Shown here piece after piece: positions 1 through 5,781 of a DNA stretch of 5,781 bases. Origin of the DNA: Holophagaceae bacterium (lineage in GTDB: Bacteria > Acidobacteriota > Holophagae > Holophagales > Holophagaceae); assembly GCA_003538615.1 (NCBI GenBank), contig DPRT01000102.1, positions 2,480 through 8,260 of the forward strand. Reading direction: 5' to 3'. How positions within the stretch are numbered: position 1 is the stretch's first letter; the number at the start of each line of letters is the position of its first letter. A program made the translations under genes and the position numbers. The notes under the pieces were generated by a model, which searched no databases, was not told where the DNA came from, and saw nothing but the letters and a program-made list of their open reading frames with translations.

Positions 1-1340
1 TACATGGCGAACTCGCCCTGGAAGTGCAGCGGGATGATGGCGGTGGGGCCGTTGCGGTGCTTGGCGACGATCAGCTCGGCGGAGGAGAGGTCGGTGTCCC
101 CGTCCGCGGAGGGGACCATCTTCCGGTGGATGAAGGCCACCATGTCGGCGTCCTGCTCGATGGCGCCGGAGTCGCGGAGGTCGCTGAGCTGGGGCCGGCC
201 GCCCTGGCGGTGTTCCACTTCGCGGTTCAGCTGGGAGAGCACCACCACGGGGATGCCGAAATCCTTGGCCATGAGTTTCAGGCCGCGGCTGATCTCGCCG
301 ATGCGGACAGCCTCGTTCTGCTTGGCCCCCCGGCTGTTCTCCGGACTGCTGAGCAGCTGCAGGTAGTCGATGATGACGAACTCCACGCGCCGGTTGCTCT
401 GGCTGCCCTGCTTCACGACCATGTTCTGGATCTGGGGCACGGTGATGGAGGCCTGGTCGCAGATGAAGAGGGGCATCTGCACCAGCTCGTCCCGGGACCG
501 CATGACGTGCTCCAGGCGGCCGGTGGCCCGCCCGGACTGGAGGTCCTTCATGTTCGTCTGGCTCTGGGCCGAGAGCAGGCGCATGAAGACTTCCTCGTGG
601 CTCATTTCGAGGCTGAAGAAGGCGCCGCAATGGCCAGTGCGGCCGTCCCGCTCCTGGGCGGCCCGCAGGATCCAGTTCAGGGCCAGGGCCGTCTTGCCGA
701 TGCCGGGCCGGGCCGCCAGGACGATGAGGTTGCCGGGCTGGAAGCCCTGGGTCAGCTCGTCGAAGCGGCTGAAGCCCACCCGTACGCCCGGGGACAGGCG
801 GCCCTCCAGCCGTTCGTGGAGGCGTTCCATGGCGTCATCCGCCACGGACTGGATGGACAGCAGGCCCTTGGCCTTGGCGTCGCCCTGGGCCAGATGGAAG
901 AGGCTCTGGGCCGTCTGATCCACCAGCACTTCTGGGGGCTCGTCCTCCTCAGCGGCCTGGCGCACCAGCTGGGCGCCCAGGTGGACCAGGCGGCGCAGCT
1001 TGGCCTTGCGGCGGATGAGGTCCGCGAGGATCTGCGGGCGCTCCACGTCCTCGCCCGCCAGCAGCTCCACCAGACCCGGATAGCCGCCCACCTTGTTCAG
1101 GCTGCCGTCCTGATCCAGGGCGTCCTTGAGGGTGAGGGAATTGACCTCGACCTGGGCTTCGATCAGCGTGCGGAGGGCCCGGAACACGGCCCGGTGGGCC
1201 GGATGGACGAAGTCCTCCTCCGCCAGGGCGAACACGGCCTCGCTGGCGGCGAAGCCCGCCCCCGGCGCGCAGCAGGTGGCCAGGAAGGACCGCTCTGCGT
1301 CGATATCCTCCGGAAGCCGTTCCGGAAGCCAGTCCGCCAT
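1..1340 (-). CDS. dnaB: Replicative DNA helicase DnaB (C-terminus cut off by window edge)
   Basis: This is the hexameric replicative helicase that unwinds DNA at the fork and engages primase and the clamp loader in the cytoplasm. I translated the minus strand by hand; 446 residues are visible. The N-terminal helical domain spans about residues 9-150, with the family's HR-x-(I/V)F-x-A pattern at 49-55 and a GG-Y turn at 85-87. The RecA-like ATPase domain follows: Walker A ARPGIGKT at 210-217 (Lys216), FFSLEMS at 241-247 with the catalytic-type Glu245, Walker B VIIDYLQLL at 322-330 (Asp325), SQLNREVEHR at 369-378, SDLRDSGAIEQDAD at 386-399, and the arginine-finger region KHRNGPT at 427-433. The E. 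coli protein has 471 residues, so only a short tail is missing. The first two bases of the window fit a Tyr codon after the last full Met. ATG at 1340 has a good ribosome binding site and lies 17 bases after the preceding gene's stop. The N-terminal stretch LATCCAPG at 20-27 departs from the usual VLGxxL-type sequence, but the helicase motifs are intact. Confidence 0.97.
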   Translation of the reverse strand, partial: MADWLPERLPEDIDAERSFLATCCAPGAGFAASEAVFALAEEDFVHPAHRAVFRALRTLIEAQVEVNSLTLKDALDQDGSLNKVGGYPGLVELLAGEDVERPQILADLIRRKAKLRRLVHLGAQLVRQAAEEDEPPEVLVDQTAQSLFHLAQGDAKAKGLLSIQSVADDAMERLHERLEGRLSPGVRVGFSRFDELTQGFQPGNLIVLAARPGIGKTALALNWILRAAQERDGRTGHCGAFFSLEMSHEEVFMRLLSAQSQTNMKDLQSGRATGRLEHVMRSRDELVQMPLFICDQASITVPQIQNMVVKQGSQSNRRVEFVIIDYLQLLSSPENSRGAKQNEAVRIGEISRGLKLMAKDFGIPVVVLSQLNREVEHRQGGRPQLSDLRDSGAIEQDADMVAFIHRKMVPSADGDTDLSSAELIVAKHRNGPTAIIPLHFQGEFAM

Positions 1341-1344
1341 CAGT

Positions 1345-1352
1345 TCACCCCT
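1345..1352 (-). promoter_or_regulatory. Ribosome binding site of dnaB
   Basis: Read on the minus strand, the sequence before the dnaB ATG is AGGGGTGA followed by ACTG and then ATG. It matches the anti-Shine-Dalgarno complement (GGAGGTGA) with one mismatch at normal spacing. It sits in the 17-base gap between the upstream stop codon and dnaB. It is the strongest Shine-Dalgarno sequence in the window and it fixes the dnaB start. Confidence 0.65.
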
Positions 1353-1357
1353 GCCGT

Positions 1358-4300
1358 CTAGAGTCCCGGAGGAGTGTACCCGCCGCCATCCACATCCACA
1401 AAGACCGGGTTGGTGACGGCGATGGGGTAGATGCCCTTCATGATCTTGTTCCAGGGCGTTCCCGCCTGGTAGGCGCCCGTGGTGGCCAGGGGCACGCCGG
1501 CCTCAACCACGATCCAGGCATCCTTGCCCGGGGGCATGGTGATGCCACTGAGGGTGGCCGTGCGCAGGCGGAAGTCCGTGGCGGAGGCCGTGAAGCTGCT
1601 CATGGGCACCACCTGGGGCACGCCGTTCACCACCACCCGGACCTCATCCACCGGCACCCAGTCAGGCGCGTAGAGCGAGATGGTGATCGTGACGGTGGCC
1701 GTCGGACCAGCCACAAGACCGCCGGGCCCTGCGCCCTGGACGGTGACATCCAGCAGCGGCCCCGTAGAGGCCACCGCCGCGCCACTGCGCAGAGCGGACA
1801 ACAGGGGGTCGAGGGCTGTCTGCGACAGCGTGGCGGTCCCGATCTTGAGGTAGGTGCGGGCCAGGCCCACCGGCGTATCGAAGCTGAACCGCGAGGAGGA
1901 GAGGCCCAGCCCCTTGGTGAAGGCGGCCGGTGTCTGCTGGCTCAGCAGGGCGAACCAGTCGGTGCGCACGGCCTTGAATTCGGCGAACCACGCGCTGGGA
2001 TCCGCCGGATCACAACCCTCGGCCCGAATCAGCTCCAGGGCGTCAAAGTCGCCCTGGCGCTTGCCGAGGGACATGGGGCCGGGCTGGGTCCACCAGGCGT
2101 TGGCGCCAGTTCCGAGCGCCACGGAAGGATCGAACCCGCGCACCGTGAACAATCCCTGGGGCCCTCGGGGCCGGTGGGCGATGGTGTAGACGCCTTCCGC
2201 CTGGGTGATGAAATCCGCCAGGGTCCAGCCCTTGGAGGGGCGGGCCCCCCCGTTGCGGTCCCCGGTAGGCGCAGGCGTGAAGAGCGCGGTGGTGAATCCG
2301 TCCGACAGTGCCGAGCTACGGGCGCCGACCACGAAGGGATCCTGGCCGATGGGGGCCCGCTGGGCATCGGTCAGGCCGACGAGGTCGATCTCGGCTCTGA
2401 ATTCATCCCGGAGCGCGGTGGGATCATTGAGCACATCCTCTTCCGTCCGGGCCACGACCTGCACACCCTCGGCCAGGGCCGAACTCAGCATTTCTCCGGG
2501 ATTCAGGCCCCCGGTGGTCGCCTGGGTCGGGCCGGGAACGTCGAAGCTCGTCCAGCCCGCAGGCAACGGCGATGTGGCCACCACGAAGCTGTGCGCCACA
2601 TCCTGCTGCCCGGCAAAGGACTTCACGGGCAGCGCGTCCAGGTAGGACAGCGGGCCGCGGGTACCGTATGCCAGGTAGTCTCCCGCGGGGAAAAAGGCCG
2701 TGGCCATGCCCGAAGGCGAGGAGAAGGCCGTTCCGAATATCTGGTTCCCTGCGGTGTACTGGTAGGCGGCAAGGTTGGCGCCGAGAACCGCCTTGCCCTT
2801 GAGGATCTGGTCGTAGTAGCTGGCCAGATGGCGCTTTCGCTGCATGGAGGGATCGGGCGCACCGCCCAGGGCGGAGAGCGTGATCCGGAGAGGGTTGAGG
2901 CCTGCAAACTCCAGGGTTCCCGCTTGCCGGACCGAGAAGCCGTGAAGCATCTGTTTCTGGTGGGTGACGTTGCCCGCGGCGTCCACGACTTCCGCGCGCT
3001 CGGGCGCGAGGGTTTCCGCCAGGGTCCAGCTCTGGTCCTTCGTGGGGGTGATGGGCGTGGCCAGGTAGGGGTGGTCGGTGCTGGTCGAGTTGGTGCCCAG
3101 GTAGAGCGTGTGGCGCTGGGCGGCATTGGCCGCTGTCACCCGGTACGGCTGGGTGCCGCTGAGACCCCGCGCATCCGGAACGGCCGGGAGCAGGAGTCCA
3201 GTGGCTCCGCTGCTGCCCGAAGGAATATCACTGCTCTCGCGCCATTCCACCCGCTCCGTCACCCAGTGGGAGGGATCCGCGTCCGTGGCCGGATCGGCGT
3301 TGGGGCCGCGGTACCGCTCGAAGCGGAATTCGGTCTGGAGCGGCCCGCCGAGCACGGCCGTGCCGAAGGAATTGTAGGCCAGGATGCCCAGGTCCCCCCC
3401 CAGGAGTCCACTCCGAGCCTGGACCATCTCGTTGAACACCGACGTGGTCTGAGCAGGCATGGTGGCGGCGGTGCTCGGCCCGGCAACCACGTACAAGCGG
3501 CGGCGGTAGGTCATGGACTGGCCGGCGGCCAGGCTGGCGGCGGCGGGGCTGCCCACCACCAGGCGGCTGGGAAATAGGGGACGCAGCTCCGTGAGGGCGC
3601 GTTGGGGATCCGAGGCCACCAGCACCTGATCCACATCCAAGGGCAGGATCCCCAGGGAAGCATGGGAATCCAGGGTGTTCCCCGCGGATTCGGCGCCCAT
3701 GAGGGCCACCATGGGCGCGACCACGCTGCTGGTCAGGGGCGCGGCAAAGTCCGATCCCGGGATCTCCACGCCCCAGGTGTTGAGGGCCGTGCCAGTGAAG
3801 GTGGACACCGCCGGCACCACGAAGCGGAATCCGCCCCCGCGCTGCGATAGGAAATCACCTAAGTTGCGGATCGGAAGATTCGCCGTGCCGCCGTTGCTGA
3901 GGGTGGTCTCCAGTGTGAAGAAGCTCTCGCCCTTGGCCAGGACGATGCGATGCACAACGCTCAGGCCCGCCACGCGCCCCTGCCCGTCCGTGGCTACGCC
4001 CAGCTTGCCCAGGGGATCCAGGAGGTAGCCCCGCATCTCCAGATGTACCTGGTTCACGTCGGTTCCAGGGACATAGCTGTCGAAAACCAGGGGCAGATCG
4101 GGGTCCTGGTTGACCACGGGGCTCAGGCGTTCCACCAGGTCCGTGGGCATGGACACCCGCTTGAAACTCTGGTCGAGGGCAAGGTTGCCCACATCCAGGA
4201 TGGCCCCGCCCGAGGGCGCGCCGAACTGGCCTTCACGATCTCCGAAGGCAGCGCCATCCACGGCGAGCTGGACCGAATCATTTCCGATGAAGAAATCCCC

Positions 4301-4510
4301 GGGCCCCGAGGTGGCCTTCAGGCCCGCCAGCCGATCCCCTCCTGAGGCAGGGATCTCCTCTACTGCCACGGTGGGCCGCGCCAAGCCGGTGGCCCGGAAG
4401 CAGCCCGTCCCACCTGCCGCCAGGATCAGGGCCAGGGGGGCCAGAACCCGCTGCGCACGCCGGGAAGACAGACGAATCGGAAAAACCACGGGATCAGGGC
4501 TCATATTCAT
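1358..4510 (-). CDS. Large exported CehA/McbA-type PHP-domain protein lacking the metal ligands
   Basis: No exact function can be assigned. With the start chosen here the product has 1050 residues. A basic segment (SSRRAQR, 15-21) leads into a hydrophobic stretch (VLAPLALILAAGG, 22-34) ending GTGC with Cys37. This indicates export and probably a lipoprotein, although the lipobox is poor. About 50-340 is a beta-rich region with GDFFIGNDSVQLAVDG (71-86) and GGAILDVGNLALDQ (101-114), an arrangement I associate with the N-terminal part of CehA/McbA-like lipoproteins. About 650-920 follows the order of a CehA/McbA PHP domain: ALAEGVQVVARTEED (678-692), a PRGPQGLF segment (781-788), DFDALEL (821-827), DWFALLSQ (851-858) and LRSGAAVASTGPLLDV (907-922). 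The C-terminus (AVTNPVFVDVDG, 1031-1042) is also typical. The expected metal-binding His/Asp residues are replaced, so hydrolase activity is doubtful. ATG at 4510 is preferred because GAGA lies 7 bases upstream; ATG at 4540 (10 residues longer) has no ribosome binding site. dnaB follows 17 bases downstream. Confidence 0.85.
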   Translation of the reverse strand: MNMSPDPVVFPIRLSSRRAQRVLAPLALILAAGGTGCFRATGLARPTVAVEEIPASGGDRLAGLKATSGPGDFFIGNDSVQLAVDGAAFGDREGQFGAPSGGAILDVGNLALDQSFKRVSMPTDLVERLSPVVNQDPDLPLVFDSYVPGTDVNQVHLEMRGYLLDPLGKLGVATDGQGRVAGLSVVHRIVLAKGESFFTLETTLSNGGTANLPIRNLGDFLSQRGGGFRFVVPAVSTFTGTALNTWGVEIPGSDFAAPLTSSVVAPMVALMGAESAGNTLDSHASLGILPLDVDQVLVASDPQRALTELRPLFPSRLVVGSPAAASLAAGQSMTYRRRLYVVAGPSTAATMPAQTTSVFNEMVQARSGLLGGDLGILAYNSFGTAVLGGPLQTEFRFERYRGPNADPATDADPSHWVTERVEWRESSDIPSGSSGATGLLLPAVPDARGLSGTQPYRVTAANAAQRHTLYLGTNSTSTDHPYLATPITPTKDQSWTLAETLAPERAEVVDAAGNVTHQKQMLHGFSVRQAGTLEFAGLNPLRITLSALGGAPDPSMQRKRHLASYYDQILKGKAVLGANLAAYQYTAGNQIFGTAFSSPSGMATAFFPAGDYLAYGTRGPLSYLDALPVKSFAGQQDVAHSFVVATSPLPAGWTSFDVPGPTQATTGGLNPGEMLSSALAEGVQVVARTEEDVLNDPTALRDEFRAEIDLVGLTDAQRAPIGQDPFVVGARSSALSDGFTTALFTPAPTGDRNGGARPSKGWTLADFITQAEGVYTIAHRPRGPQGLFTVRGFDPSVALGTGANAWWTQPGPMSLGKRQGDFDALELIRAEGCDPADPSAWFAEFKAVRTDWFALLSQQTPAAFTKGLGLSSSRFSFDTPVGLARTYLKIGTATLSQTALDPLLSALRSGAAVASTGPLLDVTVQGAGPGGLVAGPTATVTITISLYAPDWVPVDEVRVVVNGVPQVVPMSSFTASATDFRLRTATLSGITMPPGKDAWIVVEAGVPLATTGAYQAGTPWNKIMKGIYPIAVTNPVFVDVDGGGYTPPGL

Positions 4511-4577
4511 CAAGGCGTCTCGTTCAGGCGGGAGGTCCATGGGGCTGGGGCGTACGAAAGGTCTATGCTAACTCACG
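4511..4577. promoter_or_regulatory. Divergent intergenic region with a possible shared, near-symmetric -10 block
   Basis: This short region separates the two divergent units and must hold both promoters unless they lie inside genes. At 4564-4570 the sequence is TATGCTA. On the plus strand TATGCT (4564-4569) matches four of six bases of the sigma-70 -10 consensus TATAAT. On the minus strand the complementary TAGCAT (4570-4565) also matches four of six. Predicted start points would be near 4576 on the plus strand, almost at the ATG of the SanA-like gene, and near 4558 on the minus strand, leaving a normal leader for the large exported protein. No convincing -35 element is visible for either direction, so this is a suggestion only. 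The interval shrinks to 4541-4577 if the large gene starts at 4540. Confidence 0.3.
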
Positions 4578-5261
4578 ATGCCGATCTCCGCCTTTCTTCA
4601 TCGCTGCTGGCCATACCGGCGGACCCTGTTCCTGGTCCTGGTGCTTCCCCTCCTGGGAGATTTGCTCTGGACTCTGGGAAGGTTCCCGGCCATGCACCAC
4701 CAGCAAATCCACCGGGCAGAGTCCCTTCCCGTGATGGGTGGCCCGGTGCTGGTGCTGGGGGCCGGCGTCTACGGAGACGGGGAGCCCACCGAACTCCTCC
4801 AGGGACGCCTCCGCACGGCCCTGGAGCTCTACCAGAGCGGGAAGGTCCGGTGGTTCCTGGTCTCCGGCGACAACCGGCATCCCTCCTACAACGAACCCCA
4901 GGCCATGCGGCGGTGGCTCGTGAAGCAGGGCGTCCCCCCCACCCGCATCGTGAGTGATTACGCGGGGCTCCGCACCTGGGACAGCCTCAAGCGGGCCCAG
5001 GCCGTCTTCGGCCAGCAGCAGCTGGTCATCGTCACCTCGGATTTCCACCTTCCCCGGGCCCTCTACCTGGCCGACCGCATGGGCCTGCGGGCCTGGGGCG
5101 TGCCCGCCTCCACGGAAGGCCGGCCGCGCATGAGCCGCGCCCGCTACTGGATCCGCGAGTACATCGCCCGGCACCTCGCCCTGTGGGATGCCTGGTTCCC
5201 GCCGGATGCCAGGCTCGGCCCCCGGGAACCCACGCCCGATGACTGGGATCCGGCCCCGTGA
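4578..5261 (+). CDS. sanA: SanA/YdcF-family (DUF218) membrane-anchored protein
   Basis: The product has 227 residues, close to E. coli SanA (about 239). SanA is an inner-membrane protein linked to the envelope permeability barrier and vancomycin resistance at high temperature; its biochemical activity is not established. One membrane segment is visible at about 16-34 (TLFLVLVLPLLGDLLW) after a basic start, placing the DUF218 domain outside the cytoplasmic membrane. Family blocks in order are VLVLGAGVYGDGEP (57-70), LVSGDNRHPSYNEPQAMR (94-111), IVSDYAGLRTWDS (124-136), IVTSDFHLPRAL (151-162) and a basic C-terminal helix RARYWIREYIAR (187-198). The SGDN...SYNEP and DYAG-R-T-DS blocks are specifically SanA-like, which is why I give that symbol, by similarity only. 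The start is well fixed: an in-frame TAA lies at 4569-4571, and the next in-frame Met is beyond the membrane segment. No Shine-Dalgarno sequence precedes the ATG, so the message may be leaderless. The stop overlaps the start of the downstream thiolase gene. Confidence 0.92.
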   Translation: MPISAFLHRCWPYRRTLFLVLVLPLLGDLLWTLGRFPAMHHQQIHRAESLPVMGGPVLVLGAGVYGDGEPTELLQGRLRTALELYQSGKVRWFLVSGDNRHPSYNEPQAMRRWLVKQGVPPTRIVSDYAGLRTWDSLKRAQAVFGQQQLVIVTSDFHLPRALYLADRMGLRAWGVPASTEGRPRMSRARYWIREYIARHLALWDAWFPPDARLGPREPTPDDWDPAP

Positions 5262-5781
5262 ACCATCCGGACGACCTGCTCATCCTCGCCGCGGGACGCC
5301 TGCCCCAGGGCCGCTACGGCGGCAGCCTGGCGGGTTCTGGGGCCGTCGCCCTCGGCCTGTCCGCCATCCAGGGCCTGCTGGCAGCCGCCCCCCTGCCCCG
5401 GCCGGGCAGCCTGATCTGGGGCATGGCCCGCAGCCACACCCAGGGCATGAATCCCGCCCGGACCCTGGCGCTCAAAGCCGGCCTCCCGGTGGACACCCCG
5501 GCCTTCACCGTCAACATGGCCTGCGGCTCCAGCCTGCAGGCCCTCATCCTCGGCGCCCAGCGGCTGAAGGACGGGGCGGAGGCGCCGATCCTCGCGGGCG
5601 GCAGCGAAGCCATGTCCGACACCCCGCACCTGGTGCCGGGCCTGCGCTGGGGTTTCCGCATGGGCCACCGGAGCCTGCCGGACGTCATGCACCAGGACGG
5701 GTTGCGCTGCCCTGCCACCGGCCTGCTCATGGGGGAGACCATCGAGCGCCTTGCCGCCAAGCGGGGCATCACGCGCCTGGA
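5258..5781 (+). CDS. Thiolase, acetyl-CoA acetyltransferase family (N-terminal part; runs off right edge)
   Basis: Thiolases catalyse the reversible Claisen condensation of two acyl-CoA molecules, such as two acetyl-CoA to acetoacetyl-CoA, or the reverse cleavage in fatty-acid degradation. They are cytoplasmic and usually about 390 residues; 174 are visible here. The nucleophilic Cys89 lies in FTVNMACGSSLQAL (83-96), aligned with the family's VN-x-x-CGSG. Other blocks are LAAGRLPQGRYGGS (10-23, the SA-x-RTP-x-G block), MNPARTLALKAGLP (64-77), LAGGSEAMSDTPH (112-124, the GG-x-E-x-MS block), RWGFRMG (130-136) and GLLMGETIERLAAKRGI (155-171). The catalytic His and second Cys near the C-terminus lie outside the window. 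The start is GTG at 5258: an in-frame TGA lies five codons upstream (5240-5242) and the next in-frame ATG would delete a third of the visible domain. The GTGA overlap with the SanA-like gene suggests translational coupling, consistent with the weak ribosome binding sequence. Biosynthetic and degradative thiolases cannot be told apart from this half, so no symbol is given. Confidence 0.93.
   Translation, partial: MNHPDDLLILAAGRLPQGRYGGSLAGSGAVALGLSAIQGLLAAAPLPRPGSLIWGMARSHTQGMNPARTLALKAGLPVDTPAFTVNMACGSSLQALILGAQRLKDGAEAPILAGGSEAMSDTPHLVPGLRWGFRMGHRSLPDVMHQDGLRCPATGLLMGETIERLAAKRGITRL

Noticed and set aside
1312..1333. Short direct repeat of CCGGAAGCC near the dnaB start
   Set aside because: It simply encodes the repeated LPERLPE stretch at the DnaB N-terminus; with two copies and coding content there is no reason to see an operator or an origin element.
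1341..1357. Possible terminator between the large gene and dnaB
   Set aside because: The 17 bases contain no inverted repeat and no T tract on the minus strand; they are accounted for by the dnaB ribosome binding site.
24..1361. A 445-codon open frame on the plus strand covering the whole dnaB region
   Set aside because: It is antisense to a clear DnaB, its translation is rich in His, Ala, Gly and Leu with no recognisable domain, and such long shadows are expected opposite high-GC genes. There is no ribosome binding site or family pattern to support it.
3394..3401. A run of eight C (eight G on the coding strand) in the exported-protein gene, considered as a phase-variation tract
   Set aside because: Seven-base C runs occur at several other places in this window, for example 2245-2251, so a run of eight is close to background for this composition. 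The frame is intact.
2174..3577. A 467-codon plus-strand open frame inside the large exported-protein gene
   Set aside because: The translation is low-complexity, rich in Gly, Arg and Ala, and lies antisense to a frame with coherent family motifs across its length. It is a composition shadow.
5144..5692. Minus-strand open frames (also 5314-5772 and 4563-5174) opposite the SanA-like and thiolase genes
   Set aside because: Both plus-strand genes show unmistakable family motifs throughout; the antisense frames show none.

Overview
The window is high-GC bacterial DNA packed with four protein-coding genes and almost no spacer. Two run leftward and two rightward from a very short divergent intergenic region at about 4511-4577. 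The base composition, the signal-peptide-bearing CehA/McbA-type protein and the gene style would fit a Gram-negative-like, high-GC lineage such as Acidobacteriota (Holophagae/Geothrix-like) or Myxococcota. This placement is a weak inference, because no rRNA or other lineage marker is present.

Leftward unit (minus strand): a very large exported protein gene (1358-4510, possibly starting at 4540) is followed after 17 bases by dnaB, the replicative helicase. dnaB starts at 1340 and runs off the left edge with 446 codons visible. The + strand frame that stays open across the dnaB region (24-1361) is a composition-driven shadow; the minus strand carries every DnaB motif. The large protein has the layout and C-terminal signatures of CehA/McbA-type PHP-domain proteins. 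At each place where I expect a metal-binding His or Asp, however, a non-ligand residue or a non-equivalent one is present. It therefore looks like a catalytically dead, ligand-stripped relative, and this is the most interesting observation here.

Rightward unit (plus strand): a SanA/YdcF-family (DUF218) inner-membrane-anchored protein (4578-5261) overlaps by four bases (GTGA) the GTG start of a thiolase (acetyl-CoA acetyltransferase family), which runs off the right edge with its N-terminal half visible. The overlap implies translational coupling.

The two units are divergent. Their start region contains a near-symmetric TATGCTA/TAGCATA block that could serve as a -10 element in both directions, and the SanA-like gene appears to have a leaderless or near-leaderless start. 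The two genes facing each other both encode envelope-directed products (an exported protein and a SanA-type envelope-barrier protein). The two distal genes (dnaB and thiolase) are housekeeping functions with no obvious link to them. I see no RNA genes, mobile elements, CRISPR arrays or convincing terminators, and no gene-free stretch longer than about 70 bases.
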